From NCBI RefSeq assembly GCF_020037475.1, contig NZ_JAIQDB010000001.1, forward strand, positions 372,001 through 436,000: a stretch of 64,000 nucleotides of DNA, in the 5' to 3' direction. Source of the stretch: Sutcliffiella deserti (GTDB taxonomy: Bacteria > Bacillota > Bacilli > Bacillales > Bacillaceae_I). The notes under the pieces were generated by a model that had not been told where the DNA came from, did no database searches, and worked only from the letters and a program-made list of their open reading frames with translations. Shown in pieces: positions 43,817-54,358 of the stretch. Made by a program: the position numbers and the translations under genes. Positions within the stretch are counted from its first letter, which is position 1; each line of letters opens with the position of its first letter.

Positions 43817-45286
43817 TTATGAATCATTTCTGGAGAATATGGCTTCTCGTGCGATTTTTCTATCATCAAATTCTATAACACGATTGCCTATCAATTGATA
43901 CGTTTCATGTCCTTTTCCTGCTATCAGAACAATATCATCCGCCTTAGCTTCCCTAATCGCCGTGAAAATCGCTTCTCTTCGGTCTTCTATAATTTCATAA
44001 GACCTGTTTGTCACTCCTGATTTCATATCAGAGAAAATTTGATTGGAATCCTCCGTGCGAGGATTATCAGATGTAAAGATCGCTCGATCAGCATGGATTA
44101 CTGCTGTTTTTGCCATCAAAGGTCTTTTGGACCGGTCTCTGTCCCCTCCACATCCTACCACACATGTTACTCTATTCTTCACTAAGGTCCTAGTTGTTTT
44201 TAATACATTTTCAAGACTATCAGGAGTATGGGCATAATCTACGATTACCGTGAAATTCTGACCTTCATCAATCACTTCAAATCTGCCAGGGACACCTTCC
44301 ATCTCTTCTACAACTGACACAATGGTGTCCATAGGGATATTTGATACATGCGAAGCAGCAATCGCAGCAAGAACATTGTACACGCTAAACTCACCCACTA
44401 ATTTTAACTGAATAGGAATGATTTTATTGTCATAAACTAAGTCAAACTTTGTACCTTTTCCAGTCATTTCGAGATTTTCAGCCATAATATCGCTAGGGTT
44501 TTTTATTCCATACGTAATAACCTGTGCCGCTGTAGCCTGTGAAAAGCATGCGCTAGCAGGATCATCTGCATTTAGCACGGCAAATTTAGGTTTTTCTAAA
44601 TTATAGGAATAACCTAAAGAGGAAAACAAGAGGGATTTTGCAAACTGGTACTCTTCCATCGTTTTATGATAATCTAAATGATCTTGAGTCAGGTTTGTAA
44701 AAACAGCTACATCATAATCACACCCATACACACGTCCCATATGCAAGGCATGAGACGACACTTCCATTACAACTGTCTCAACGTTACTTTGTACCATATG
44801 ATGAAACGTCTCTTGTAACGTCAGTGCGTCAGGCGTAGTGTTTCGAACTGGATTCGTCTGATTTCCTATTTTCATATAAATTGTACCGATTAACCCTGTT
44901 TTTTGACCGTGTTTTTGGAATATAGATTCAATAATATGTGAAGTGGTTGTCTTACCGTTCGTCCCAGTTATCCCAATCATATGAATTTTGTGTGTCGGCT
45001 GACCATAAAAGATGTCGGCCAAAATAGCCATCGCTCTTTTGGTATCCGGTACAACGATTACAGGAATTGAAACATGTAAGACCCGCTCTGCAATAATTGC
45101 CACTGCACCATTTTGAATCGCCTCTTCAACAAATTGATGACCATCTACCGTATACCCCTTTATACAAAAAAATAAACTGCCCGGTTTTGCTTTTCGGGAG
45201 TCCATTACAACAGAAGTGATCTCTGGATTTATGGAAGAGGATACCTGATAACGGTGTAAATACTTTATTAAATTTTGGAGTTTCAT
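43817..45286 (-). CDS. murE: UDP-N-acetylmuramoyl-L-alanyl-D-glutamate--2,6-diaminopimelate ligase
   Basis: 489 residues. P-loop [16 protein letters not shown], the VMEVSSHAL segment, the central [18 protein letters not shown] motif, and the amino-acid selecting motif DNPRTE, which marks meso-diaminopimelate rather than lysine addition. Cell wall chemistry is thus the Bacillus type. Full length. About 270 bp separates it from spoVD, so it may have its own promoter. Confidence 0.96.
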   Translation of the reverse strand: MKLQNLIKYLHRYQVSSSINPEITSVVMDSRKAKPGSLFFCIKGYTVDGHQFVEEAIQNGAVAIIAERVLHVSIPVIVVPDTKRAMAILADIFYGQPTHKIHMIGITGTNGKTTTSHIIESIFQKHGQKTGLIGTIYMKIGNQTNPVRNTTPDALTLQETFHHMVQSNVETVVMEVSSHALHMGRVYGCDYDVAVFTNLTQDHLDYHKTMEEYQFAKSLLFSSLGYSYNLEKPKFAVLNADDPASACFSQATAAQVITYGIKNPSDIMAENLEMTGKGTKFDLVYDNKIIPIQLKLVGEFSVYNVLAAIAASHVSNIPMDTIVSVVEEMEGVPGRFEVIDEGQNFTVIVDYAHTPDSLENVLKTTRTLVKNRVTCVVGCGGDRDRSKRPLMAKTAVIHADRAIFTSDNPRTEDSNQIFSDMKSGVTNRSYEIIEDRREAIFTAIREAKADDIVLIAGKGHETYQLIGNRVIEFDDRKIAREAIFSRNDS

Positions 45287-45526
45287 AAGGAATCATTCCC
45301 CTCTACATAGGAAAACGCAAGCTCAAGAACGTAGGATTAACAAAAGAGTTTAGTGACAGTTTATACTATATGGACACTACTTATCAAGAGAGCTGAGCGC
45401 CTTTCTATAAGTATTATTCGGTAAGCACTTGGTTGATTTATAACTGATTTGCCAAAAAGAATCAGAATGGTAGGATCGCCTATAATTTCCTTCTATCACC
45501 ATTCTATCCTATTTAGAGAAAATAAA

Positions 45527-45556
45527 CCAAGAGCTTTAGAAAGGCTCTTCGTTTAT
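45527..45556 (-). terminator. Hairpin after spoVD
   Basis: AAGAGC / GCTCTT stem with an 8-base loop just beyond the spoVD stop (45558), followed by a short interrupted T run. Probably a weak terminator. Confidence 0.55.
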
Positions 45557-45557
45557 T

Positions 45558-47498
45558 TTACTGGTCTTTCTCACTTTTACTTGAACCAGACATAAACACC
45601 CGAACAGTAGACCCTTCTTTAACTTTTGTTCCTGGTTGTGGAGATTGTTGCACAACGGTTTCACCGTCTCCACTTATGTCCAGTTTAAGGGTAACAAGCT
45701 GCTGAATTAGTTCTTTTCTGGACATTCCCTTTAAATCAGGAACTTCTACTAGAGGTACATCCGGCCATTTTAATTCTTTTTCAATTTGTCCTTTTCTCTT
45801 ATCAACACCAAGTGCATTTAGGCTTTCCTCCATTATATTCCCAACAACTGGGGCTGCTACAACTCCACCAAACTGAACGGTACCTTTAGGGTTGTCAATG
45901 GCAAGGTACACGACAATTTGCGGGTCATCAGCTGGTGCAAATCCAATAAAAGAAACGATGTGATTATTTTCCATATAGCGACCATTTAACGCTTTTTGGG
46001 CCGTACCAGTTTTCCCTCCGACTCGGTACCCTTCCACAAAAGCATTCCGACCAGTACCCTGAGCAACAACACTTTCAAGTGCGTAACGAACTTGACTCGA
46101 GGTTTCTTCGGAGATTACCCTTCTTTTTTCGGTAGGCGTATTTCTAGATACAACCTCCCCTGTTATTGGATCTACAAATTCTTTCGCAATATAAGGTGTA
46201 TACAAAATCCCACCATTAACTGCAGCAGCTACGGCAGCTACTTGTTGAATAGGTGTTACCGACACACCTTGCCCAAAAGCTGTTGTTGCAAGCTCAACGG
46301 GACCAACATTTTCTGGTTTAAAAAGAATTCCTTTTCCTTCACCTTGTAAGTCAATGCCCGTTTTTTCTCCAAAGCCAAACGATTTAATATAATCGAAAAG
46401 TTTATCTGTTCCTAATCGTTGCCCTAATTCTACAAAACCAGGGTTGCATGAATTTTGAACTACTTCTAGAAAAGTCTGGTGACCATGCCCACCCTTTTTC
46501 CAACAACGAAGTCTTGCGCCATCAACATTTACTGCTCCTGCATCGTTAAAGGTATCTTTCGATAAATTCACTTTGTTTTCTTCCAATGCAGCAGCAAGAG
46601 TAATAATTTTAAAGGTCGAACCTGGTTCATAAGAACTCCATACAGGAAGATTACGATTGTATATCTCTGGTGGAACTTCTTGGAATTCAGCAGGGTCAAA
46701 GTCGGGACGACTAGACATCGCAAGAATCTCACCTGTTTTAGGATCCATTGCAATCGCAATAATTCCATCCGGATTATATTGTTCATATGCTAAATCTAAA
46801 TGATTTTCAATAATGGTTTGTACTTGTGAATCTATCGTTAATTTAAGATCTAACCCATCTACAGGAGCAACATAGTCATCAGGAATATCAGGCATACGAC
46901 GTCCTTTTGCATCCGAGTAGAACTGCACATGCCCCTTATCACCCTTTAATTGCTCTTCATAGTATAATTCAAGTCCCATTAGCCCCTGATTATCTATTCC
47001 AGCAAAACCAAGGACATGGGATAGATAGCTTCCAAAAGGGTAATGTCTCTTTGAATCCTCTGCAATATAGACGCCTTTAAGGTCTAAAGCACGAACCTCT
47101 TTAGCTTTTTCATGCGAAATTTTTCTCCCTTCCGGATTAATCCTTTCCATCGAAGAATTTTTAGTAATCTGCTTGTACAATTTTTCTGTTGACATATTTA
47201 AGACAGCTGCTAATTTTTCAGCTGTTTGGTTAGGGTCTTTTATTTGCCGTGGCACAACTAACACGCTAGGTGCACTGATGTTAGTTGCTAAAGGCACACC
47301 GTTTCGATCAAGAATGTCTCCACGTTCTGGCTCAAAAGGGATGTTACGACTCCAAGAATCCTTTGCTCGGTCCGTTAACATGTTTCCAAGTGCAAATTGT
47401 ACATACCCAAGACGCAGATCTATGATGCTGAATAATAGAATACCTGTAAGCAAAACGATAGTTAACCTTCTCCGAACCGTTACATGAGATACGCGCAT
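45558..47498 (-). CDS. spoVD: SpoVD, class B penicillin-binding protein for spore cortex
   Basis: 646 residues, the same length as in B. subtilis. One N-terminal transmembrane helix (residues 12-30), a PBP dimerisation domain (about 55-220), and the transpeptidase domain with the active-site S294-TFK, plus a KTGTAQ motif near 545. One C-terminal PASTA domain begins VEVPDLKGMSRKELI. It partners with SpoVE. ATG 47498 follows AAAGGAGG. A sigma-E -10-like box CATATATT (47529-47536, minus strand) lies about 30 bases upstream; its -35 is unclear. Confidence 0.95.
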   Translation of the reverse strand: MRVSHVTVRRRLTIVLLTGILLFSIIDLRLGYVQFALGNMLTDRAKDSWSRNIPFEPERGDILDRNGVPLATNISAPSVLVVPRQIKDPNQTAEKLAAVLNMSTEKLYKQITKNSSMERINPEGRKISHEKAKEVRALDLKGVYIAEDSKRHYPFGSYLSHVLGFAGIDNQGLMGLELYYEEQLKGDKGHVQFYSDAKGRRMPDIPDDYVAPVDGLDLKLTIDSQVQTIIENHLDLAYEQYNPDGIIAIAMDPKTGEILAMSSRPDFDPAEFQEVPPEIYNRNLPVWSSYEPGSTFKIITLAAALEENKVNLSKDTFNDAGAVNVDGARLRCWKKGGHGHQTFLEVVQNSCNPGFVELGQRLGTDKLFDYIKSFGFGEKTGIDLQGEGKGILFKPENVGPVELATTAFGQGVSVTPIQQVAAVAAAVNGGILYTPYIAKEFVDPITGEVVSRNTPTEKRRVISEETSSQVRYALESVVAQGTGRNAFVEGYRVGGKTGTAQKALNGRYMENNHIVSFIGFAPADDPQIVVYLAIDNPKGTVQFGGVVAAPVVGNIMEESLNALGVDKRKGQIEKELKWPDVPLVEVPDLKGMSRKELIQQLVTLKLDISGDGETVVQQSPQPGTKVKEGSTVRVFMSGSSKSEKDQ

Positions 47499-47686
47499 AA
47501 CATATGAACCTCCTTTAATATTCGTAGTAATATATGCTTGTACAAGACGGGATAGAACTTTCATAAATGGCTGTGTGTTTAAAGTAGGAGAGCAATTGGC
47601 GGAATAGAGATTAACATACCTGCTCTTTTTTAGCAGAGATAAATTCAGAAAGATTTTATGCAAACCCAACCTACAGAAGAAAAAAA

Positions 47687-47737
47687 AGGCAGATATTACA
47701 AAAAGAAATGAATATTTCTTTTTGCAATATCGCCTTT
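47687..47737 (-). terminator. Terminator after pbpB
   Basis: Long stem with AAGGC(G)ATATTGC and GTAATATC(T)GCCTT arms joined through AAAAAGAAAT / ATTTCTTTTT, then eight T on the minus strand. Strong intrinsic terminator. Adjacent sequence to 47830 belongs to a family 2 repeat. Confidence 0.88.
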
Positions 47738-47744
47738 ATTAGAG

Positions 47745-47825
47745 GTGTTACCGCATTAGTTGTTTCTTTTACGTTAATCGGTACAACCCGTTATAATCGT
47801 GATGTCGAGCTCTTTTCCTTAAGTA
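47745..47825. repeat. Dispersed repeat, family 2, copy e (half element)
   Basis: GCATTAGTTGTTTCTTTTACG, GGTACAACC and GTCGAGCTCTTTTCCTT follow in the same order as in copy b at 28807-28870. Only one end is present, so it is partial. No coding function. Confidence 0.5.
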
Positions 47826-47849
47826 AAAAAATTCGGATTAGATAAAAAG

Positions 47850-50069
47850 TCAACTCTCTGCATCTCTTTCTTCTTCGCTCATGTCTTCCGCTTCTTCACT
47901 TTCAGGAAGAGGTCGGTTAGATTTCAGCTCAATGATAAGATGATCCTCTTTGTTTATTTTAGTGCCCGGAGCAATGTTTTGTTTGTGCACGTAGCCATTA
48001 CCAATTATATTAGGTTTTGTTTCTAGTAGATTGGTTAATTTTCTAACATCCCTTAAACTCCAGCCTGTTAAATCAGGAATTGGTGGTGCCTGTTCCGTTA
48101 ATAATAATACTCGTTCTGCTTTAATTACCGATTGACCTGGTTCAGGGATTTGCTTGATTACCTTGGAGCCTTTTCCAAGCATTACATAGTTCAATGAATC
48201 TTCCCCACCATTTGCAGAAACTATATTTGCGGCGTTTTGTCCAATTAAATCCGGAACTTTTATCCCACTCTTTATCTCTTCGTTTTCATTAGTCTTCTCT
48301 GGTTTTATACTTAAATATTGTAAGCTTCTGCGCATAACACTGTTAAAAACTCCTGATACTGGACCTGCACCGTTTTCATGTTGAGCAATCTCTGGCTTTT
48401 CTACCGCCACATAGATAAGAAGCTCAGGGTCGTCAGCGGGTGCCATTCCTGTTATTGAATAGATATATTCCCCATGGCCATGTAAATAACCACCACCAGC
48501 TTTAGGGATTTGTGCGGTTCCTGTTTTTGCTGCAACAGTAAATCCGTCAATTGCATAGGGACGTCCGGTACCGTTCTCAGAGCTCACTACTGATTCTAGT
48601 ATAGATCTTACCTTCTTGGCAGTCTCTTGTGAAATAGGTTGCCCTTTTTCCTTCGGCTTGTTTTCAAGCACAATTTCATTTGTATTTGGATCTACTATTT
48701 TATCTATAACATATGGCTGCATCATCTTACCGTCATTTGCAATGGCTGTAGCGGCTTGAATTTGCTGAATTGGTGTGAATGCAGAACCTTGACCAAATGC
48801 AGTAGAGATACGGTCTCGTTGATAGTGGTAGTTAATATTGCTTGTTGCCTCATCTGGTAGATCAATCCCTGTTGGTTGATCCATTCCGAAAGCTTTTATA
48901 TAGTCAAGCAGCGTTTCAGTTCCCATTCTATCTGCAAGAATGGCAAAAGCTACGTTGGATGACCGTTGCACTCCTTCGTCAAAGGAAATCAATCCCCATC
49001 CCGCTCCACTATTATGGTCATTTATAGGGATAGGATCATTTGGAAGCCTATATGAACCTGATTGATAAAGCTCAGAACCATTATAAACACCAGCCTCCAC
49101 AGCAGCCGCTAAGGAAAATATCTTCATTGTAGAACCAGGTTCATATCGATATGAAATTGTGTCATTGTTCCAGTTAGCTGTGAGACCCTCGCGTGTGTTA
49201 AGGTCAAATGTTGGTCGTGAACCCATCGCTAAAATTTGGCCTGTTTTAGGATCCGCCACAATTGCCATTATTTTTTCTGGACTATATTTCTCATTCACTT
49301 CATTCATTGCTTCTTCTAGAAAAGTTTGGATGGTTTTGTCTAATGTTAAATGAACATCTTTCCCATTAATAGCAGGCACATAGGATACATTTGCATCTTT
49401 AGGAAGAATGGTACCTTTACTATCCGTTTTTACTGTATAGTTGCCATCCTGCTCTATTAGTTCTTCTTCTAACATTTTCTCCAACCCAATTACGCCACTT
49501 ACCTCACCTTTATCATTTGGTCTTGCAAAACCAATAACATGACTAGCAAATACGCCGTTCCAATAGAAACGTTTTTTTCCATCCAGAAAAGTTATTCCAG
49601 GTAGTTTAAGTTCTTCAATTTGTGTTTTGATAGAAGGAGAAAGGTCTTGTCCAATTGAACCAAACTCAACCTGCTTCTTTGGCTTTGTAAGAATCTTTAT
49701 AAGCTCACTTTCTTCCACTTCGAGAATGGGAGCTAATTTACTTGCTGTCTCTTTTGGATCAACCACATGTTGTGGTTTCTTTTCATTGGTGGTTAAAGAG
49801 GCATCCAGAACAGCTACCAAATTAAATGAAGGGGTATCCTCCGCAATCGGATCACCTACTCGATCATATATCGTCCCTCTACTTGCCTCAATATGTTTAT
49901 TAACGTTATATTTTTCGACTGCAGCGACAGCCATATTGTGCCCTTTAACTTCGCCAGTTGCTTGTAAATAGAAAAAACGTCCTATTAATAGAAAAAAGAG
50001 CAACGCAAAGATTACAAGTAAAAATGCGGCTCCTAGATGAATTCTTTTTTTATGAATAATGTTGGGCAT
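47850..50069 (-). CDS. pbpB: PBP2B, class B penicillin-binding protein of the divisome (FtsI-like)
   Basis: 739 residues. Transmembrane helix at 13-32, dimerisation domain with SRGTIYDR, transpeptidase motifs S313-TMK, S370-S-N372 and K515-TGT, and two C-terminal PASTA domains (IKVPDLIGQN and PPIPDLTGWSL). It crosslinks septal peptidoglycan with FtsW. It begins five bases after ftsL. Intact, including an acidic tail. Confidence 0.96.
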   Translation of the reverse strand: MPNIIHKKRIHLGAAFLLVIFALLFFLLIGRFFYLQATGEVKGHNMAVAAVEKYNVNKHIEASRGTIYDRVGDPIAEDTPSFNLVAVLDASLTTNEKKPQHVVDPKETASKLAPILEVEESELIKILTKPKKQVEFGSIGQDLSPSIKTQIEELKLPGITFLDGKKRFYWNGVFASHVIGFARPNDKGEVSGVIGLEKMLEEELIEQDGNYTVKTDSKGTILPKDANVSYVPAINGKDVHLTLDKTIQTFLEEAMNEVNEKYSPEKIMAIVADPKTGQILAMGSRPTFDLNTREGLTANWNNDTISYRYEPGSTMKIFSLAAAVEAGVYNGSELYQSGSYRLPNDPIPINDHNSGAGWGLISFDEGVQRSSNVAFAILADRMGTETLLDYIKAFGMDQPTGIDLPDEATSNINYHYQRDRISTAFGQGSAFTPIQQIQAATAIANDGKMMQPYVIDKIVDPNTNEIVLENKPKEKGQPISQETAKKVRSILESVVSSENGTGRPYAIDGFTVAAKTGTAQIPKAGGGYLHGHGEYIYSITGMAPADDPELLIYVAVEKPEIAQHENGAGPVSGVFNSVMRRSLQYLSIKPEKTNENEEIKSGIKVPDLIGQNAANIVSANGGEDSLNYVMLGKGSKVIKQIPEPGQSVIKAERVLLLTEQAPPIPDLTGWSLRDVRKLTNLLETKPNIIGNGYVHKQNIAPGTKINKEDHLIIELKSNRPLPESEEAEDMSEEERDAES

Positions 50070-50074
50070 AGCAT

Positions 50075-50440
50075 CTAATTCCTAACATTCTTCACATTGT
50101 TTTCGTTTAATGAAAGCCCAAGGTTCTTAGCTTTTTCTAAGATTCGCTCATAACTGCTCTCTTCAGCAACTAGTAGCTCAAGTTCACGGTTTTTATTAAT
50201 TTGAGTTGCCACTGAACCTTCTAACATTTGTATCTCATTGTTAACCTGATAGATTGTATTATTATTCGAAATAATGTGGATAGATCCAAATGCCAGCACC
50301 CCAATAAACATATACCCTAACACTTTTTCCCCAAGCGTTATCTTTGAGCGTTTTTTGATAACAGGACTTTTTTTAGGTGCTTCCTGCCGACGTTCCTCAT
50401 GTTGTCTTTGGATTTTATGTGCTAAGTTACTCACTTCCAT
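50075..50440 (-). CDS. ftsL: FtsL, division protein
   Basis: 121 residues. A basic cytoplasmic N-terminus (HEERRQEAPKKSPVIKKRSK), one transmembrane helix (VLGYMFIGVLAFGSIHII), and a coiled coil (TIYQVNNEIQMLEGSVATQI). FtsL with DivIC and DivIB activates the septal synthase. FtsL sequences vary; assignment rests on size, topology and position between rsmH and pbpB. Confidence 0.92.
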   Translation of the reverse strand: MEVSNLAHKIQRQHEERRQEAPKKSPVIKKRSKITLGEKVLGYMFIGVLAFGSIHIISNNNTIYQVNNEIQMLEGSVATQINKNRELELLVAEESSYERILEKAKNLGLSLNENNVKNVRN

Positions 50441-50463
50441 TCCCCCAATTCCATTTTTGTTTT

Positions 50464-51405
50464 TTACTTATCTCTAACCTTTTCAGCAATTCTCAGCTTT
50501 GCAGATCTAGCACGATTATTTTCTTCTAATTCACCCTCGCTTGGTAAAATAGGTTTTCGTGTTATCAGTTTTAATATAGGCTCGAAGCCTTCAGGTATAA
50601 TGGGCAAGCCTGGGGGCAACTGAGGCAGTTGGCTTTTTTCCTTAAAAGCAACTTTACACATTCTATCCTCCAAGGAATGGAATGTAATGACACTTACTCT
50701 TCCGCCTGGCTTTAAAACGTCAATTGCTTGATGAATCGCATCTTCAAAAACACCTAATTCATCATTCACAGCTATTCTGATAGCTTGAAATATTCGTTTA
50801 GCAGGATGGCCGCCTGTACGTCTTGCAGGAGCAGGTATCCCAGCCTTAATAATTTCTACTAACTCAAAAGTTGATTCGATCTGCTTATTTTTTCGATACT
50901 CTTCGATTTTCCTTGCGACTTGTTTGCTGAACTTTTCTTCTCCATATTGGAAGAAAATTCGCACCAACTTTTCATAAGGCCACTCGTTTACGACATCATA
51001 AGCACTAAATGGACTTGAAGTATCCATTCTCATATCCAGCGGTGCGTCATGGTGGTAACTAAACCCTCGCTCGGGTGTATCAAGTTGAGGCGAAGATACT
51101 CCTAAATCGAATAGTATACCATCTACTTTGGTAATACCTCTTTCGTTTAATTCTTGCTTCAAATATTTAAAATTACTTTTTATGAAGATGACACGATCGA
51201 GATAATTATGTAGTATCCCTTTTGCATGTTCTATCGCACTGTCATCTTGATCAAAAGCTACAAGCCTCCCTTTATCAGAAAGCTTTTTGACTATCTCTGA
51301 ACTATGACCTGCTCCTCCTAGGGTGCAATCTACATAAATACCATCTTCTTTAATGTTAAGACCTTCTACTGCTTCATTTAAAAGCACTGTAACATGGTGA
51401 AACAT
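50464..51405 (-). CDS. rsmH: 16S rRNA (cytosine-1402-N4)-methyltransferase RsmH
   Basis: 313 residues, SAM-dependent MraW family. [16 protein letters not shown] is the SAM loop, followed by [26 protein letters not shown] and the [10 protein letters not shown] segment. It modifies C1402 of 16S rRNA in the decoding site. The gap of 215 bp to mraZ has no clear terminator, so the mraZ promoter may serve both. Confidence 0.96.
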   Translation of the reverse strand: MFHHVTVLLNEAVEGLNIKEDGIYVDCTLGGAGHSSEIVKKLSDKGRLVAFDQDDSAIEHAKGILHNYLDRVIFIKSNFKYLKQELNERGITKVDGILFDLGVSSPQLDTPERGFSYHHDAPLDMRMDTSSPFSAYDVVNEWPYEKLVRIFFQYGEEKFSKQVARKIEEYRKNKQIESTFELVEIIKAGIPAPARRTGGHPAKRIFQAIRIAVNDELGVFEDAIHQAIDVLKPGGRVSVITFHSLEDRMCKVAFKEKSQLPQLPPGLPIIPEGFEPILKLITRKPILPSEGELEENNRARSAKLRIAEKVRDK

Positions 51406-51620
51406 TTTCCACCGCCTTTCTAGCTCAAAGCTGTTTTTCTCGAATGATGTTTATTCCTTAACTAATTTTTCCACCGTTAAGTGCTTTTATCCAAACTAAG
51501 CTTACGGGAGATATAATTAACCCTTTTTATAAAATCTCTTTATTGTTATAAGCCTTGCTATATTTATTAAATGTAGGTGGTGGTAACCGGCGCAAACGCA
51601 AAAAATGATACGGAAAGCCT

Positions 51621-52052
51621 TTATAAATCAAAGTCTACGAGGTTTTCTGCAATTTCAGCGAAGGAATCTTCTGAGTCTTCCACAAATAGGTTCCAGTTCT
51701 CTTTGCTCCAAATCTCAATTCTGTTTGATACGCCAATTACTACACACTCTTTTTCCAATTGAGCGTATTGAACAAGTGGCAAGGCAATATTTACCCTGCC
51801 TTGCTTATCTAAATCACACTCTGTAGCCCCTGAGAAAAAGAACCGTGTAAAAGCACGTGCATCCTTTTTAGTAAGTGGTAACTGTTTTAACTTATCTTCA
51901 ACAGTCTTCCATTCTGATAGTGGGTAGCCGAAAAGACATTTATCTAGTCCTCTTGTTAGAACAAAGGCTTCGCCTAAATGGTCACGGAATTTAGCCGGAA
52001 CAATCATACGCCCTTTTATATCAATAGTATGATGATATTCCCCCATGAACAT
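51621..52052 (-). CDS. mraZ: MraZ, transcriptional regulator of the division cluster
   Basis: 143 residues with two SpoVT/AbrB-like halves, each with the DxxxR pattern ([17 protein letters not shown] and [15 protein letters not shown]). It binds DNA as a ring of repeats and usually represses its own operon. The ATG follows AGGTGGAG and just upstream lies the five-repeat box array described separately. First gene of the dcw cluster. Confidence 0.96.
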   Translation of the reverse strand: MFMGEYHHTIDIKGRMIVPAKFRDHLGEAFVLTRGLDKCLFGYPLSEWKTVEDKLKQLPLTKKDARAFTRFFFSGATECDLDKQGRVNIALPLVQYAQLEKECVVIGVSNRIEIWSKENWNLFVEDSEDSFAEIAENLVDFDL

Positions 52053-52056
52053 ACAG

Positions 52057-52106
52057 CTTCTCCACCTTTCCTCTACTTCTCACCACAATCCCCCACTTAT
52101 CACCAC
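52057..52106 (-). promoter_or_regulatory. MraZ box array: five 10-bp direct repeats
   Basis: Read on the minus strand: GTGGTGATAA, GTGGGGGATT, GTGGTGAGAA, GTAGAGGAAA, GGTGGAGAAG, without gaps. The first three keep GTGG(G/T)GA; the last two are weaker and the fifth contains the ribosome binding site. A TATAAT -10 box (52109-52114) lies directly upstream. MraZ family operators are short G-rich direct repeats at about this spacing. Confidence 0.78.
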
Positions 52107-52337
52107 TTATTATATTGTACTATTCTCTTCCCTAAAAGAAAATCCTTTAAGCCTAATATTTTTTCGTTTTTCATCTTTTTACAACATTTTCTGACAAAAG
52201 GACGAATTTGGCACTAACGTGGCTATTCTTGACTAACAAAAAACATAATCACCTATCTTTCTTCAACATATGCCCCTTAATGGCACTCCATTTTTTTGAA
52301 ATGTCAAAATTTAAATTAAAAAATTTTTTTAAGTCTA

Positions 52338-52396
52338 TGTTAAATACCTCGGTCGGACGTTAGAGTCTCCCCATTTTGCTCCAATCATCAGCTGAC
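52338..52396. repeat. Remnant of the family 1 repeat core
   Basis: GTTAAATACC, GAGTCTCC and TTTGCTCCAATCATCAGCTG recur in the same order as in the family 1/1b elements (for example 63087-63117). No ends or duplications remain. The neighbouring 52115-52337 is AT-rich and without genes. Confidence 0.45.
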
Positions 52397-52428
52397 TTCA
52401 CACAACCTAAACAAAAAAAAGCAAAACA

Positions 52429-52453
52429 AAAAAGCAACCAAATCTAGTTGCTT
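52429..52453 (-). terminator. Terminator near the end of bshC
   Basis: GCAAC(T)AGATTTGGTTGC hairpin with six T on the minus strand, 170 bases behind the bshC stop. The region between (52455-52605) contains pieces like TTCGTGCTCTTTTCTGG related to family 2 repeats. Confidence 0.65.
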
Positions 52454-52625
52454 CTCTGCTTTGCTTATTGGTAACTGTTTTTTCACAGATTACCGCTTCT
52501 ATATCTCGTTTTAATTCCCGTTTCGTGCTCTTTTCTGGGAGTAAAGCCGCAACTCGGTGTTACGATTAATCGGGCAGGAAAAAAACTGCCTTACGGACTT
52601 TAGCAATGAGCTTTCCGAATAGAGT

Positions 52626-54254
52626 CTAAATGAATACAACTTTATGTTTGCCGTTATGCTTCATTGGTATTTCACAAAGTCGATTAACTAGATCGAGTCC
52701 ATACTCATTTAAATAATAGTATATATTCCATACTCGCTCTTGAGGAATTCCATTTGGTACTAATGCCAGTTCAACACGATGATATTTCTTCATGATATTT
52801 TCATGCTTTTCATATGCTGAGCGTTCAAGTAGACGCTTAATATAGAGAAATTGCCTATCAATCAAGTTCCAGTTCTTTTCAAAATTAGACTGCAAATGCG
52901 GCATGAGCACCTTACTCGTATCCTTAAACTTATGGTGCACCTCTAGATATTCCTTCATATGTTGTTCCATTTGACTCACCGTTTCATCAAGCTCTTGTTC
53001 CGCCAACCATGCTTTCCGCTTATCCTCTAAGCCTTCCTTGAGAATACCTTCTAAATTTTCACCTAATTCTCTAATAGTGGAATCAATATGACGCTCAACG
53101 ATTGTAAAGCTAAGTCGGGGCACTACTGGAGGCATTTCAAGATTTACAACTTTAAAGGCATTCTCCAACTCGGCCCAGTAGCTAATTTCTCCAGGTCCAC
53201 CGATAAAAGCAAGTGTAGGAAATAAGAATTCTTCCATAATCGGGCGCGTAACTACATTATTCGAGAAACGTTCTGGATGTTTTTCAATATTTTCATACAA
53301 TTCCTCAAGACTAAATTCCACGGATGAATTCTTGGTAATTGCAGTCTGTGAAGCCTCATTCCAGTAAAGCAATTCTCTTTCTTCATGCAAGTGATAGAAA
53401 ATATTCATGGAATCAGGTTGAACCTCCAACATGGGAGTATGTCCTAAATCCACCAGTTTGTTTTGGCTTTTTGTTACTTCGGCAGTAATTTCCCGATTCT
53501 TTGAAAGTAATGTATGAAAATAAGGGGTCTCCAGCTTACGAAGTCCTGGATCTGATGCATTAACCAAAATAAGTCCGGTTCCCTTGAATAAGTTAGTGAT
53601 TAAATGTGCGAAAAAATCGACTAAACTCGAAGAAGACTCTACCGATTGATTTAAAAGCGCTTTAATATCTTTCGTATAGGGAGTTTCACCATAGGTATGG
53701 AGTATTTTATTAACCCACTCCTGAATATCGCCTTTATGAAAATCAAGTTCAGATATCATCTTTTTCCCTGCAGATTTCATATGTAGAGCAATCTTTTCAA
53801 TATTGTTGTTTTGGGGAACATTTATATGATTGATTTCTTGATAATCATGATCCTCACCTGCAATCCAAAACACCGGTAAAACAGGAACTCCCAATTTGCT
53901 TTCTTGTTCTTCCGCAAGCTTAATGATACTGATTATCTTAGAAATAGTATAAAGCGGTCCAGTTAATAAGCCTGCCTGTTGCCCCGCAACAACCACTAAT
54001 GCATCATCCCTGCGTAACTTTTCAATATTATGTAATGTTTGTTCACCAGCTTGATATTTCTCATTAAAGCCTAATAAATGATCGGAGAGTTCATCTCTTC
54101 TAAAGCTTCTATGTGTGAGAGCATTTTTTCTAATTTCATATGTGTTTTCGGAAAATGGATTATAAGTAAAAAAACGATGGATGCTTTCCTCTTCAGATAA
54201 ATAAGCAGATGAAAACTTATTGATAGTAGGAAGCGATAATTCTACTATATTCAT
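52626..54254 (-). CDS. bshC: BshC, putative cysteine-adding enzyme of bacillithiol synthesis
   Basis: 542 residues. The VVVAGQQAGLLTGPLYTISKIIS motif is the conserved signature, followed by PVFWIAGEDHDYQEINH and LFPTLAFIGGPGEISYW; a coiled coil lies near residues 390-460. BshC attaches cysteine to GlcN-malate in the last step of bacillithiol formation. Normal length. In Bacillus it lies between panE and mraZ, as here. Confidence 0.95.
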   Translation of the reverse strand: MNIVELSLPTINKFSSAYLSEEESIHRFFTYNPFSENTYEIRKNALTHRSFRRDELSDHLLGFNEKYQAGEQTLHNIEKLRRDDALVVVAGQQAGLLTGPLYTISKIISIIKLAEEQESKLGVPVLPVFWIAGEDHDYQEINHINVPQNNNIEKIALHMKSAGKKMISELDFHKGDIQEWVNKILHTYGETPYTKDIKALLNQSVESSSSLVDFFAHLITNLFKGTGLILVNASDPGLRKLETPYFHTLLSKNREITAEVTKSQNKLVDLGHTPMLEVQPDSMNIFYHLHEERELLYWNEASQTAITKNSSVEFSLEELYENIEKHPERFSNNVVTRPIMEEFLFPTLAFIGGPGEISYWAELENAFKVVNLEMPPVVPRLSFTIVERHIDSTIRELGENLEGILKEGLEDKRKAWLAEQELDETVSQMEQHMKEYLEVHHKFKDTSKVLMPHLQSNFEKNWNLIDRQFLYIKRLLERSAYEKHENIMKKYHRVELALVPNGIPQERVWNIYYYLNEYGLDLVNRLCEIPMKHNGKHKVVFI

Positions 54255-54358
54255 AAAGTACTTCCTTTCTAATCGTTCAAATGGACATATCTACATGAGT
54301 ATAGCACTGATTTCTTTCGTTTCAAAAAATATTGCTTAAAGGTATCTAAGTCAACATG

